64,000 nt of DNA from Phycomyces blakesleeanus NRRL 1555(-) (taxonomy: Eukaryota; Mucoromycota; Mucoromycetes; Mucorales; Phycomycetaceae): NCBI RefSeq assembly GCF_001638985.1, contig NW_017265145.1, positions 1,116,001 through 1,180,000 of the forward strand, written 5' to 3'. How positions within the stretch are numbered: position 1 is the first letter of the stretch; every line of letters begins with the position of its first letter. A program made the position numbers and the translations under genes. Below the pieces are notes generated by a model. The model did no database searches, was not told where the DNA came from, and was given only the letters and a program-made list of their open reading frames with translations. Of this stretch, positions 36,569 through 46,323 are shown piece by piece.

Positions 36569-37152
36569 ATGATACACCATTGGGACAAAATACTTTATTA
36601 AAATCACATTGTTAATAAACATGCTTACACGATACTAAATTATACATTCACACGACGGCGTACTAAGAGAAATATTGGATCTTTCTTACTTTATTGAATA
36701 CAAGAGTTATACACATTGTAAGCTGGAAATAAACAATCCCTTACCTTTACTACGTAGTCATAATTTCTCACAAAGATCATACCGTTTTGTTCCATTATTA
36801 TAAATTGACTTATAAAAGTCGTAAACTTAAACAATGGTGTACATACATAAAATTACAAAGAATTAGTATCCGAGTAATAAAACGGTATATTCAATAGAAC
36901 CGTCTTTTAAAGTCGTTGTTGTCGCTGTCTATCGCACAAACATTGTTTTTCATTATTATTATTATTATTATTATTACACTGATAATATGTACTGTATACT
37001 ACTTTAATGGGACCACACGATAAAGCTGTTAAATAAAAATACCTCGATAATGAAAGTTTTTTTCTTTTCTTTGAAAATATATAGTGCATGTTTTGTATAT
37101 AAGAATACCTGTTTCTGTGTGTATATGTGTATTTTGTTCTATCTTATTCATC
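36569..37152. other. Spacer between SOD-like genes 3 and 4
   Basis: AT-rich, with an ATT microsatellite at 36953-36974 and a TATATAAG element at 37096-37103, 50 bp before the ATG of gene 4. No gene. Confidence 0.5.
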
Positions 37153-37900
37153 ATGAATGCACTATTACTTCTTCTTTACTTATTCTACTCTGTACAAACA
37201 GCTGTTTGTGTAGTCGATAAGCGCCAGGACGGCCGACCTGCAGGTCTTCCTCCCGCTGTGCCAGATATTCCATCAGCCTCGGCATATGTATCTCTAGAAA
37301 ATGGAGTGTCAACATTGTTCCAGTTCAAGCAATATTCAGAAAACTTCGAATATAGCTTACAGTTCGATTCTCCAAATGCAGAAGGCTCATGTCTCTCGTG
37401 GGCTATTGGATTTCCTTCCAATGACAACGGAACAAATCTTTGTACTTTCTTAGAGAATCCTAGCTGTATGGCACTTATAAAGAAAGATATGTGCAAGACA
37501 GGAATTCGTGGATTTGGATTTTGTGGACAGGTGTTGGGTTCAGGAGGTAAATACAGTGCTCTATACTCTATTCATCATATTGTATTTGTAATACGAATAC
37601 TTGATAGGTATCCTACTCGATGGTTACGATGACCAGCACCAGTTAACCATTGATTCCGGACGCGGCACAGGTCTTAATATTCTCTCCAAAGATTCTCATA
37701 ATGTTGTTGGAAAATCGTTGATGATAATCTACTCACCCAAGAACGGTGCTCCACAACAGGTAGCATGTGGAAACATTCAAAAAGATAAAAGTGCACTTAT
37801 AAACCCTGACATCCCCCAAAGTAGTGCTAGCATCAAGAACATCTTACATATTAGCAGCACTATTCTTGTTGGAGTTGTGTTATATTTTATAAGTAGTTAG
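37153..37900 (+). CDS. SOD-fold-like six-cysteine secreted protein 4, probable GPI anchor
   Basis: Exons 37153-37546 and 37608-37900 (phase 1) give 228 residues, the shortest family member. Signal peptide MNALLLLLYLFYSVQTAV, then a KR dipeptide. Cysteines: GSCLSW, NLCTF, PSCMAL, DMCKTG, GFCGQ and ACGNI. Exon 2 has NVVGKSLMIIYSPKNGAPQQ followed by VACGNI, which parallels the IIGRxxVVH...GSRLACGVI segment of Cu/Zn SOD, with Ile at the copper-His position and Gln for the active-site Arg. Tail STILVGVVLYFISS. It has almost no linker between signal peptide and domain, so it defines the minimal unit. Its 3' end converges on the velvet gene. Confidence 0.77.
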
Positions 37901-38352
37901 AAAGTAATATCAATACCAATATATATATGTATATATATGTATATATTAAAAATAAATAAATAAATCTGGATATATAGACCACCAAGATTGATATTAACTT
38001 TTGAGCATTTAATATGAGAAATGGTCTATAATTGTGTAAAGCTCCTAATAATGTGTATTAAAGAGTATATATAAAGCTTTAAAATCACTCGCCTTGAATA
38101 CTCAATATTTGTATATTGCAAATATACCTTTTTTTATAGTATAAACTATAGACTATGCTTTAACCAGTATTTTGGAGAAATTATGTTTGATATCCATACT
38201 AATAAATAAGTAAATATATTTGCTGTGCAGATTAAATCTTTCATATAAAAAATGCCGAGAATATATTTTAATTTTTCTTTCTTTTTTTATAACTCTGCTG
38301 TGAGAAATATAGCTGTTGTATATACATGATTTTTGTTTTAAAATGCATGTAG
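37901..38352. other. Convergent spacer, SOD-like gene 4 and velvet gene
   Basis: About 450 bp, AT-rich with a TATATG microsatellite at 37919-37946. No gene. Confidence 0.5.
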
Positions 38353-39936
38353 TCACCGAGAGAAGTTTTCCACAAATCCAAAACAATGAGCAAGTGGAAG
38401 TGGATTTGCGGAAAAAGGAGCTGGAAGGACGAGTGAGGATGACATGTAAGGTTTTTCCAAAATATGTTGGAGAGATGGGAGGTATTGGTCTGGGGTTTGG
38501 GTATCGGCCGTATTAAGTAACATAGGTGATATGTACGGCTGAAAACAATCCTTTGGCTGTTCCAAAGATGAACATGTTTCTGTGGGTGAGATGCTGAATT
38601 GTGGGGTGCTCATCAATGAAACTTCCGTTGGCTGAGGTGGTAAAACAATAGAATGCATTGTAATGTTTGTTTTAGGAGCCCTGTCCGCCGAATTGTTTTC
38701 GGTAATTGAGCACTCTTTAGATCTCTTTGTACTCCAAGTGTTTGATCTAGAGGACTTGGCGGGATTTAGCAGGACAGATTGCCATCGTCCAAAGTATACG
38801 TCGTTTGAAATATTACTATAACGATCAAAGGTGTCTCGAGTTGCTCGAGACCATTGGCTCACCAGTTTCAATTTATCTATCTGTGTTTCTCTGAAATAAT
38901 CTAGTTTTTGCTTGGATACACTGATACACTGGTAAGACTACCTTTTTATATATATATAACGGTACACACATAGAGAGACACATTTTTAGTGTATAGTAAC
39001 CTACGTTTTTAATCTACGCTCCTTGTAAATACGCAACTTGATGCCCTGATCAGAAAATATACGGGATAAAAATGTGGACCTTTCAGGACTCCCAAAGGAC
39101 CTCGCACTATAGACGGTAAAAACATCTGAGACAGTGATAAAACGACTTAAAGCCTTGTTGCTAAGATAAATTGTGTTAATAGAATTCAATATAAGGATCT
39201 TAAAAAAGGTCATACTTTACTATCTCAAATAGGTTGAATTGTAGCTTGTAACGGCCCTCTTGCTTGACAGCTAAATCACCAAACACGAAGAAGCCTCCAG
39301 CTACACGGAAGATCTGAGTAAGTAAATAATCGGGGTGCACTCTCACATGAAGTTGTACTTGTATTATCAACATCCTTTAGTTGATGAAGAGACGAGACAG
39401 TTGACCCCGAAAAATAATCATGACTTGGTAAAAGAGAATTTGTGGGATCAGTTGCATTGATAAGACTGACGATCATAAAGTAGAATGGACTCTGTAGATT
39501 GATTCTAATAAATAGATACAAATGTGTGTGGGGTTAAGATGGTTGTAATCCTCTTTGTAGGTGATCAAAAGTCCTTGCCTTGTTCCGTCAATTGAGCACT
39601 TGGGCCATTGCAGCTGTAATATGGGGGCTGGTTCAATAGGACGGCGTTCTTGTAGTGGAAGTTACAACCCAAACTGTTAATATATGTATTATATTTAGTA
39701 TTTAGTTACATCGTACCACGCTCATTTGAAATGCTCATCTTTGCTCGTCTGGGCTGCTGTCTGAGGACTACATGATGCTGTCTAAGATCAAATGCTTATA
39801 ATAAGTGCATGTGTGCTTTGGAATATCTCAAGTTGGTATTGTTTTACTTGATTCTTAAATTATATTCTGATGGGAATAAGTAGCTACAGAAACTCGAATG
39901 ATTGATTTGCCGATCTACTGGTTCCGATAAGGGGGA
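38353..39936 (-). CDS. Velvet-domain transcriptional regulator (VosA/VelB-like); first exon unresolved
   Basis: Velvet proteins bind DNA and coordinate development with secondary metabolism. Exons 39936-39848, 39781-39717, 39648-39579, 39504-39347, 39300-39216, 39160-39005 and 38920-38353 are phase-consistent and encode 396 residues. The domain is complete: VVLRQQPRRAKM, ERRPIEPAPILQLQ, LQSPFYFMIVSLINA, GGFFVFGDLAVKQEGRYKLQ, FEI, VSDVFTVYSARSFG, STFLSRIFSDQGIKL and the final RIYKERR. The C-terminal 190 residues are Ser/Pro-rich and unconserved. The intron at 39578-39505 starts with GC (GCAAGG), the only option that keeps frame. No in-frame ATG lies in the 39936 exon, which follows a TTCCCAG acceptor, so a short upstream exon must exist; ATG 40071 is a weak candidate. 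Confidence 0.85.
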
Positions 39937-41133
39937 CTGGGAACATAATTAATACAGCAAAGGATAATAAATAATACAATCGAGTGCTTTAGTTTCGTAA
40001 GCACAATGAAGTCTTCTTTCATTTTCTCTTTAATACTGTGCACTGACTTTTTTGGATATATGCTTTCCCATAGGTTACAAAAGTGTGTGTGTATGAAAGA
40101 AAGAAAGAGAGAAATCCGAAAGGAGAGAAAGAGTATACAATAAGCAAAATTAACATTGCTCAATTTTTATTTGCTCAAGTAAGTTGGACAAATAAGAATA
40201 GTTTTACTTTATTTGCAATGCCAAGCAATATGTTTCCCGGATTTAACGTTGCTTAACGTGTCGTCTGGTATATAAATCAGACTTTGGTTGACCCACGTAT
40301 TTCGTGTTCCTGTACTCCGTCCGTTTGGGAAATTGGTTGTGCCGATGAGCGTTTCAACATAAGTATCTAAGAAAAATAAAATACATGGAGCCAAAATGAA
40401 AAGTATGCATACTTGTAAATAGAAATATAGTGATTTTTAAACGTTTTGCCTTGTAAATTTAGAGTTCGATTAATGTCTTGATCTCTTTGGTATTATTAAA
40501 TTCAGCAGCAGCAAAAAAAGAAGAGTTCATGATTTCCAGCTCGGGTAAATTTAAAGAAATTCTTTTGATGAATTGTAAGCATTTTTAAAAGGTGTGTAAT
40601 GCTAATATATTAATATATATCTTGCATAATTGAGCATAATCGATCCGTTAGACATCTGCAACTCAGTAATAAGGTCATAGTCTCCGACGCAAACCATGGG
40701 TAACAGATCGATGTACTTCAAACTAATACTGACAGTTATGAATAGATCTTATTTCAAAATGCCCAGTACAGAAAAGTACTATTAGGTTATTAAGTAACAT
40801 GTTAGATATCTCGGCTTTGCTTTCTATATAACATTCACTCTACTTTTTGTTTAAATATAAGATACTTTTGAAAAAAAAATCCCAAAAATGCGCCTTATAT
40901 TTTCAAATTGTGCGCTTTAAAAATGTGCTTCGTTATATATACGAGTTCAGAGTTATAAATTCTGACATTTTCTACAGTCATAGTTCCTACAATGTGATCT
41001 AGCTAATAATTGGGCACAGATTTCTAGTGTCAAGATATCAAAAAGATAGAGAGAAGTCAATCATTGCGTCACACACAATGCACATTGGAAACCAACCTTA
41101 GGGACAAGCTGGAAAGAGTTTGGGGAAGTAATG

Positions 41134-41146
41134 TTACGTCACGTAA
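41134..41146 (+). promoter_or_regulatory. CRE/ATF-like palindromic motif, left copy
   Basis: TTACGTCACGTAA contains ACGTCA, the core bound by bZIP factors of the CREB/ATF type, 222 bp before the UPF0047 ATG. The mirror copy is at 41198-41209. Confidence 0.4.
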
Positions 41147-41197
41147 GTTTATGCTTCTATGCTTTACACTTTTCTTTTTGGCGGGCGACTTGATAGA

Positions 41198-41209
41198 TTA
41201 CGTGACGTA
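41198..41209 (-). promoter_or_regulatory. CRE/ATF-like palindromic motif, right copy
   Basis: TTACGTGACGTA, the reverse-complement partner of the site at 41134-41146, 159 bp before the UPF0047 ATG and directly before a TATAAA (41208-41213). The arrangement fits a promoter. Confidence 0.4.
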
Positions 41210-41367
41210 TAAAGGCTGTCCAAAACGGTTCCTTTAGCCTGTCCCTAAGGTTTCATTTTAACTTGCAGTTCCAATTGTCCAGATAACCAAAAAAAAAAAA
41301 AAATGACGTCTGTAGACTAGGTAGCTTTACTTGTTCTTTTTACTACTATTTCTTGTATTCATTCCGC

Positions 41368-42068
41368 ATGTCTTGGTACCAGAAACAGATTAAACTGGCA
41401 GCATATCCCAAGGGTGAGATAATTATTCAAGTGGAATGCGTAAATTTACAAAATTGATTAGGATGTCACTTGGTGCATCAGGAGATTGTCAGTCAGGTTC
41501 CCGAAATTAAGCAGTATAAGGTTGGCATGGCTAATATTTTCTGTAAGTCAAAGTCAATTTAGACGTTTTGTAAATCCAGGCCTGACTGATAGTATAATTG
41601 ATAGTACAACATACCTCTGCCTCGTTAATGCTTAATGAGAACTGTGATCCCGATGTACGCACTGATATGGACATGGCACTGGATCGCGTCTGTCCTGACA
41701 ATCTGCCTTATATACATACTGATGAAGGTCCCGATGACATGGTATTATGACATGGATATATATATATATTGGCCTCTGTTGCTGATATTGTTACTAAATA
41801 TGTTATGTGTGTGTGTATTGTGCTGCCTTAGCCTGGTCATCTTAAGACAGGAATGATTGGTGTGTCTCTCAATATCCCAATTACAAATGGAAAACTTAAC
41901 ACAGGAACATGGCAAGGGTAAGAATTGAATGGATTTAATTTTTTTTTGATTCGATAGTAATAAGTAAGGGTTTCTTATTATTATTTTTGTAGAATATATT
42001 TGTGTGAGCATCGTATTTACGGTGGGTCTCGCAAGATTGTTGTCACCTTGCAAGGAGAGAAGAAATAA
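41368..42068 (+). CDS. UPF0047/YjbQ-family protein
   Basis: Small conserved protein family, some bacterial members of which have weak thiamine-phosphate synthase activity; the fungal role is unknown. Exons 41368-41413, 41462-41542, 41605-41741, 41832-41917 and 41993-42068 give 141 residues, the normal size. Recognisable blocks: GMANIF then [69 protein letters not shown] and [19 protein letters not shown]. The histidines of HTSAS, DMPGH and CEHR, expected to form the metal or active site, are present. Five exons with introns of 48-90 nt. The gene converges on the HPP gene. Confidence 0.92.
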
Positions 42069-42322
42069 AAGATGTATATATATATATACTATCCATACAT
42101 ACGTACATACAAAATAAGTATTCCAAATAAAGAGAAGAAGAAGAAAAATATTATAATATTTATATGAAAAAAAAAGGTTTAAAATATTAAATAAAGATTA
42201 TAAAATATAAAGTATAAAGTACAGACAAATAAACAAACAAATAAGAAATAAAGAGAGAGAGAGAAAAGGTGGGTGATGGGAGGATATTCAATGCAATGCT
42301 ACTTTTGATTTAATAGAAAGAA

Positions 42323-43392
42323 TTATTGAAGCGAATGCCAACGCTCGGTCATTTTGTGGTGGATTTGTAGCAAAAACTCTTCTTCTTCTTTAGAAAGCAA
42401 ACCACCGGGGATAAATATGGGCTTCCCAGGAACCATAGTTATACCTGCTTTGTACCCATTATTTTCTATAGAAGTCAGGTCGCTTTGGGTTGATGTAATA
42501 GAGGTGCACGATCCTTTTGTTTCCCCTGTTCCTCTTGGCAGAGGGGTGAATTGTTCGTCAGAGCTAGAGTTGTATGTCGCCATCTGCCCAGTTTTTCCAA
42601 GATCAGTCAGATCATCTCCGGAGTTTGGTTCCAGTGGGAGTTTATCTATCCGTGGGTTGGATTCTATATCTCCAACCCCTCCTTGCTTGTTTAATTGATT
42701 TTTGGGAGGCTGCGGAAGAGGAGGAGACCACCAGTACAGAGGATAACGGCGTTCGATGTTGTTGACTAGTAATGCTATTACAAGCTGAAGAACGGCAGAT
42801 AGTATAACAACACCAATGTACAGCCATCCAATGTCCACTACGTTGTCTTGTACGACTGCCAAGACAGCTGTCGCACCGGCAGGAGGGTGCATCGTTTTGG
42901 TTATTTGCATTAGCACTACTGTAAGGGCAACCGCAGTAGCGCCTGCTACCCAGCGTACTGCTTCTTGTTGGTCAACAGAATCAAAATTGGGTAGGCGTTG
43001 AAGTAAGGTACACAAGATCACTCCAACAAGAGATCCGATCAAATGGCCACCAACGACATTCCTTGGTTGAGACAGGGGAGCCTCGATCGCACCATAGAGA
43101 AGCACGGAACTTGCACCCTAGAATTGAATATTAAGTAAAGGTTGATAAGTAATGTGTAATGTATGATGAATGATTGACTTACAAAACTGCCAATGAGCAT
43201 AGGTACATGACGTTTTTCAAAAGAGGAGCCATATAAAAAAACAACCTCTAACACGCATATACCTATCCACGCGCCCACAAAGGACCAGATCCAGACTCTC
43301 CAAAGTGGTGGTGGCTTGTATACCTTAATTGGTGAGCGATAACCGAGCCAATGTGAAATAGAAAGGGGAAGACGTTCAAGAGAATATCTCAT
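42323..43392 (-). CDS. HPP-family integral membrane protein
   Basis: HPP proteins are small membrane proteins named after a His-Pro-Pro motif; plant and cyanobacterial members act in nitrite transport into plastids, fungal function is unknown. Exons 43392-43183 and 43117-42323 (phase 0) give 334 residues. Features: N-terminal ISHWLGYRSPIKVY, WIWSFVGAWIGICVLEVVFL (helix 1), HVPMLIGSFGASSVLLYGAI with APLSQPRNVVGGHLIGSLVG, VAGATAVALTVVLMQIT, the signature TMHPPAGATAV, and a last helix before a roughly 130-residue hydrophilic cytosolic tail ending near the stop. The junction restores GSFGASSVLLYG, which is strongly conserved. The first ATG in frame is 43392. Confidence 0.9.
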
Positions 43393-43782
43393 ATTTTCAA
43401 AAATATAATTCGAATGAACCTGGTTTTTCAAAAAAGCTATTGCGGATCTTATAGATTGAATCTATTTATTTAATTTAATTTTTTCTTATTATATTTTATT
43501 TATTGTATTATTAATACTAATATTATGGCTGTCAGTATTAGTATTATTATTATTATATATACAATTTTATATATACATTTTGTTTTGTGTTGAAAAATAA
43601 AAATAAAAATATAGCTATATCTATATATCTATATCTATATATAAGTTTACAATGTCACACCTTGAAAATATTTTACTGCTATACAGCAACAACAACAACA
43701 GCAATTTTTACTACTAATTCTGTATTATATCTCTATTTTTATATTATATTTCCATTTATGTCCTTTTTTTGGGATTCTTCCT
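43393..43782. other. Spacer, HPP promoter and BAG-gene 3' UTR
   Basis: 390 bp of AT-rich DNA with ATT and TAGCTA-like microsatellites around 43540-43640. No gene. Confidence 0.5.
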
Positions 43783-46323
43783 TTAATGATGCTTGTGCTT
43801 GCGATGCTGCTTCTTCTTTTTAGACTTTGATAGCTTGGTTTTTTCGGTCTTACGGGACTTTCTCCATTCTTCTGCCCTGTGTTGATCGATCTTCTCCAAC
43901 AAGGCTTCCGCACGCTTGACCATACCACGGCGCTCGCATTTGATCATTTCGTCTCCGTTTGACTCAATTGTGTCCAACTCTAACAAGGTTCGCATGATTG
44001 CGTCTTCATAGCTCAAGAAAGCGCGATTGTCTGGTGTGTTTGCCGTCAGGATAATTGCATCCTTATTGACACCGCGCTCAGCCTTTTGGAAAGTAAGATT
44101 GGAAGCCAACACAGGGATTTCTTGTTCTTGCTGTAACTTGTCCAACCTTGCCTGTATCTCACGAAGTTGGTGCAACTTGCGTGCCTTTGTCTCAGGATCA
44201 TCGGCGTGGGTAAACTCAATCTCTGTTGGGTCTGATGTTAGGAAACTATCTGATTCTTCCACGGGCTCAACCATAGTATCATCTTGTCCAATGGCATCAT
44301 CGTCTTCATCCTCGTCTTCATCCTCGTCTTCATCCATCTCTTCATCTTCATCTTCATCTTCATCTTCAATTGCATCTTCGCCTTCATCTTCAACATCTTT
44401 GGCTTTGGCTTTGGCTTCGGCTTCTGATTTATCCTCATCTTCGGCCTCAGGCTCCATCATAAGCATATCTTCGAGTATATCTTCAAGGTCATCTTCTTTT
44501 GGTGGTTTCTCTTGGTTCTTCAAAGAGGCTTGCTTCTTGGGGTCTTCATCCATTGGAGTATGATCGCCAGTAGAAGGAACTCTGTTTGTGGGCTTATTTT
44601 GAACTGGTTTCTTGTAAGCTGCCTCTGGATTCGACTCTGACTCTAGAGCGTTCTCTTTTTCTTTCCAAAATTTACGAGCATTGGCAGTTTCAGGAGAAAG
44701 ATGGATTCCAGGATTAATCGGAGGATGAGTAAACTCGTCAATCAAAGTGGTAAAGCCTTGATTTTTCTTCTTAGGTGCTGTCTCTTCGGGAATTGCTCTC
44801 TCCTTTCCTTTTGCGCTGGCGGTAAAAGATTCTTTGGCAGACTCCTTAGTAGACTCCTTGACAGGTTCCTTGACAGGCTCTTTGGCAGACTCCTTGGTAG
44901 GCTCTTTTCTTGCAGTTTCTGTAGCGGACTTTTTATTGTTATTGTTATTATCGGCAGTAGTTCTAGCTGTAGACTTTTCAAAAGATCCATTATCATTTTG
45001 GTTTTTCACTGGCTTTTCAAAAGAATGCATTGGATCTTTGGGTGACTCGTTTTGCTTCTGAGATGGTGCTTTAGCTGAAGTCTCTTCACCAACGTGAGGC
45101 ATCTGGGCAGTGGACTTCAAGTCTTTGGTGTAAAGAGGAGTTTCCTTGTGGTTGGCATTGTCTTCGTTATTGGATTGCCGGGCCTGCTGATAGATTGGCT
45201 CGCTCTCTGCGACTAGATGATTTATGAGATCTTTGAGTGTCAAGACGTGAGGCTCAATTGGGGGTGTTTTCGAGCCTTCTGAGCGTCTATCTTTTTTAAT
45301 ATCGGCTTCTTTAGAGTCGGTCTCCATTGATTGAGGCTGATCTTGTTTGGTGTTCAAAAAGGAAGCCAATGGGGACTTTTCGTCGAGCAATTGGGATGGA
45401 GAAGCTTGAATCGTGGCATCATCATCGTAATCATCATATTCTTCTTCTCCTTCGTCTTCATCGTCGTCTTCTTCATATTCATCTTCTGCAGGCTTTGCTC
45501 TCTCTTCTCTGGATAAATCGCGTTGGCTGTGCATATCTTTCCAGACATTTTGCATGTCCTGCGGGGTTTCATGATAGATCTTTGCCGGTTCTGGAATTGA
45601 GCTAATATCCTTTTGGCCAAATACTACCTTGAGAAGGTTGGATAATTGCTCAGCATGGAAATCTTTAAAGTCCGAGTTTCCTCCCTCTTCTTCATCATTG
45701 TAATCATCATCATCGTCTTCGTCTTCTTCACCATAAGAGGAAGCGGGACTGGTGGGCCGTTCTTGGAGTGGGACAGTGATGATCTTCTGCACAGGTCTGG
45801 CAGACATTTCTTGGACTGGACTAGATGGGCGGTTGTAGACTGCAATGTGTGGCTCTTGCTGTCTATCTGCCATCTGGTTGGGTCGGGCTACATTCTCAGG
45901 CCGCTCATATTGTCTGCGTACGGCCTTGAAATTTTCCAAGATGGATCTGCATTGACGTTGTTCGAGCGCAGCTGCAAGATATTGGCGGTAGACAGCCTCC
46001 TCCTCTTGTCTCTGACGCAATAACGCTTGGCGCTTGTAGTTCTGGAGATAGCGTTCGATCTGGAGGAACCGCTGGCGACGATAATGCTCCTGAAGAAGCT
46101 TGAGGTGGTTGATGGCTTGCTCAATACGGCGTCGCTCTTGGATTGCCTGAAGCTCCAGTGGTCTCAGGGTGCGGATGACATGCACCTCTGGGCGTCTGGC
46201 CTGCTCATGGTGTAACAATTCCTGGAGCTGGAGATAATCATCCAAAGTCAAGGTGCGCTGGAGATTATTGAGGCCTGGGGTAATCAATAAACGTGGCTGT
46301 AGAGATGATTCGTCATAAAACAT
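43783..46323 (-). CDS. Large acidic BAG-domain protein
   Basis: BAG domains bind the Hsp70 ATPase domain and act as nucleotide exchange factors. A single 846-residue exon. The N-terminal 170 residues are an Arg/Gln-rich coiled coil (IEQAINHLKLLQEHYRRQRF, RQEEEAVYRQYLAAALEQR). The middle is disordered, with acidic runs, a Lys-Glu repeat near residues 475-505 (KEPTKESAKEPVKEPVKEST) and a long Asp/Glu block (EDEDEDEDEEMDEDED). Another coiled coil (KLHQLREIQARLDKLQQEQE) precedes the BAG helices at about 770-813 (AIMRTLLELDTIESNGDE, ERRGMVKRAEALLEKID). The tail is Lys/His-rich (KKKKQHRKHKHH), perhaps nuclear-targeting. Strong codon bias of the acidic region creates open frames on the other strand that I reject. 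Confidence 0.85.
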   Translation of the reverse strand: MFYDESSLQPRLLITPGLNNLQRTLTLDDYLQLQELLHHEQARRPEVHVIRTLRPLELQAIQERRRIEQAINHLKLLQEHYRRQRFLQIERYLQNYKRQALLRQRQEEEAVYRQYLAAALEQRQCRSILENFKAVRRQYERPENVARPNQMADRQQEPHIAVYNRPSSPVQEMSARPVQKIITVPLQERPTSPASSYGEEDEDDDDDYNDEEEGGNSDFKDFHAEQLSNLLKVVFGQKDISSIPEPAKIYHETPQDMQNVWKDMHSQRDLSREERAKPAEDEYEEDDDEDEGEEEYDDYDDDATIQASPSQLLDEKSPLASFLNTKQDQPQSMETDSKEADIKKDRRSEGSKTPPIEPHVLTLKDLINHLVAESEPIYQQARQSNNEDNANHKETPLYTKDLKSTAQMPHVGEETSAKAPSQKQNESPKDPMHSFEKPVKNQNDNGSFEKSTARTTADNNNNNKKSATETARKEPTKESAKEPVKEPVKESTKESAKESFTASAKGKERAIPEETAPKKKNQGFTTLIDEFTHPPINPGIHLSPETANARKFWKEKENALESESNPEAAYKKPVQNKPTNRVPSTGDHTPMDEDPKKQASLKNQEKPPKEDDLEDILEDMLMMEPEAEDEDKSEAEAKAKAKDVEDEGEDAIEDEDEDEDEEMDEDEDEDEDEDDDAIGQDDTMVEPVEESDSFLTSDPTEIEFTHADDPETKARKLHQLREIQARLDKLQQEQEIPVLASNLTFQKAERGVNKDAIILTANTPDNRAFLSYEDAIMRTLLELDTIESNGDEMIKCERRGMVKRAEALLEKIDQHRAEEWRKSRKTEKTKLSKSKKKKQHRKHKHH

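Larger units (their letters stand above)
41094..41252. repeat. Imperfect inverted repeat with ~50-bp arms
   Basis: The left arm starts AACCTTAGGGACAAGCT (41094-41110) and runs to TTACGTCACGTAA (41134-41146). The right arm (41198-41252), read in reverse complement, starts AACCTTAGGGACAGGCT and also ends in TACGTCACGTAA. A 51-bp T-rich spacer separates them. No target-site duplication is evident, so this could be a small foldback/MITE relic or a symmetric regulatory region. Confidence 0.7.
39937..41367. other. Divergent region between velvet and UPF0047 genes
   Basis: Must contain the first velvet exon and both promoters. A 159-bp imperfect palindrome at 41094-41252 is listed separately. The frame at 39915-40163 (-) may include part of the missing exon but its splicing is unclear. 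Confidence 0.45.

Noticed and set aside
44027..45045. Serine-rich and leucine-rich plus-strand frames opposite the BAG gene
   Set aside because: They arise from GA-rich codons of the acidic/Lys-rich region read backwards; no start context or domain.
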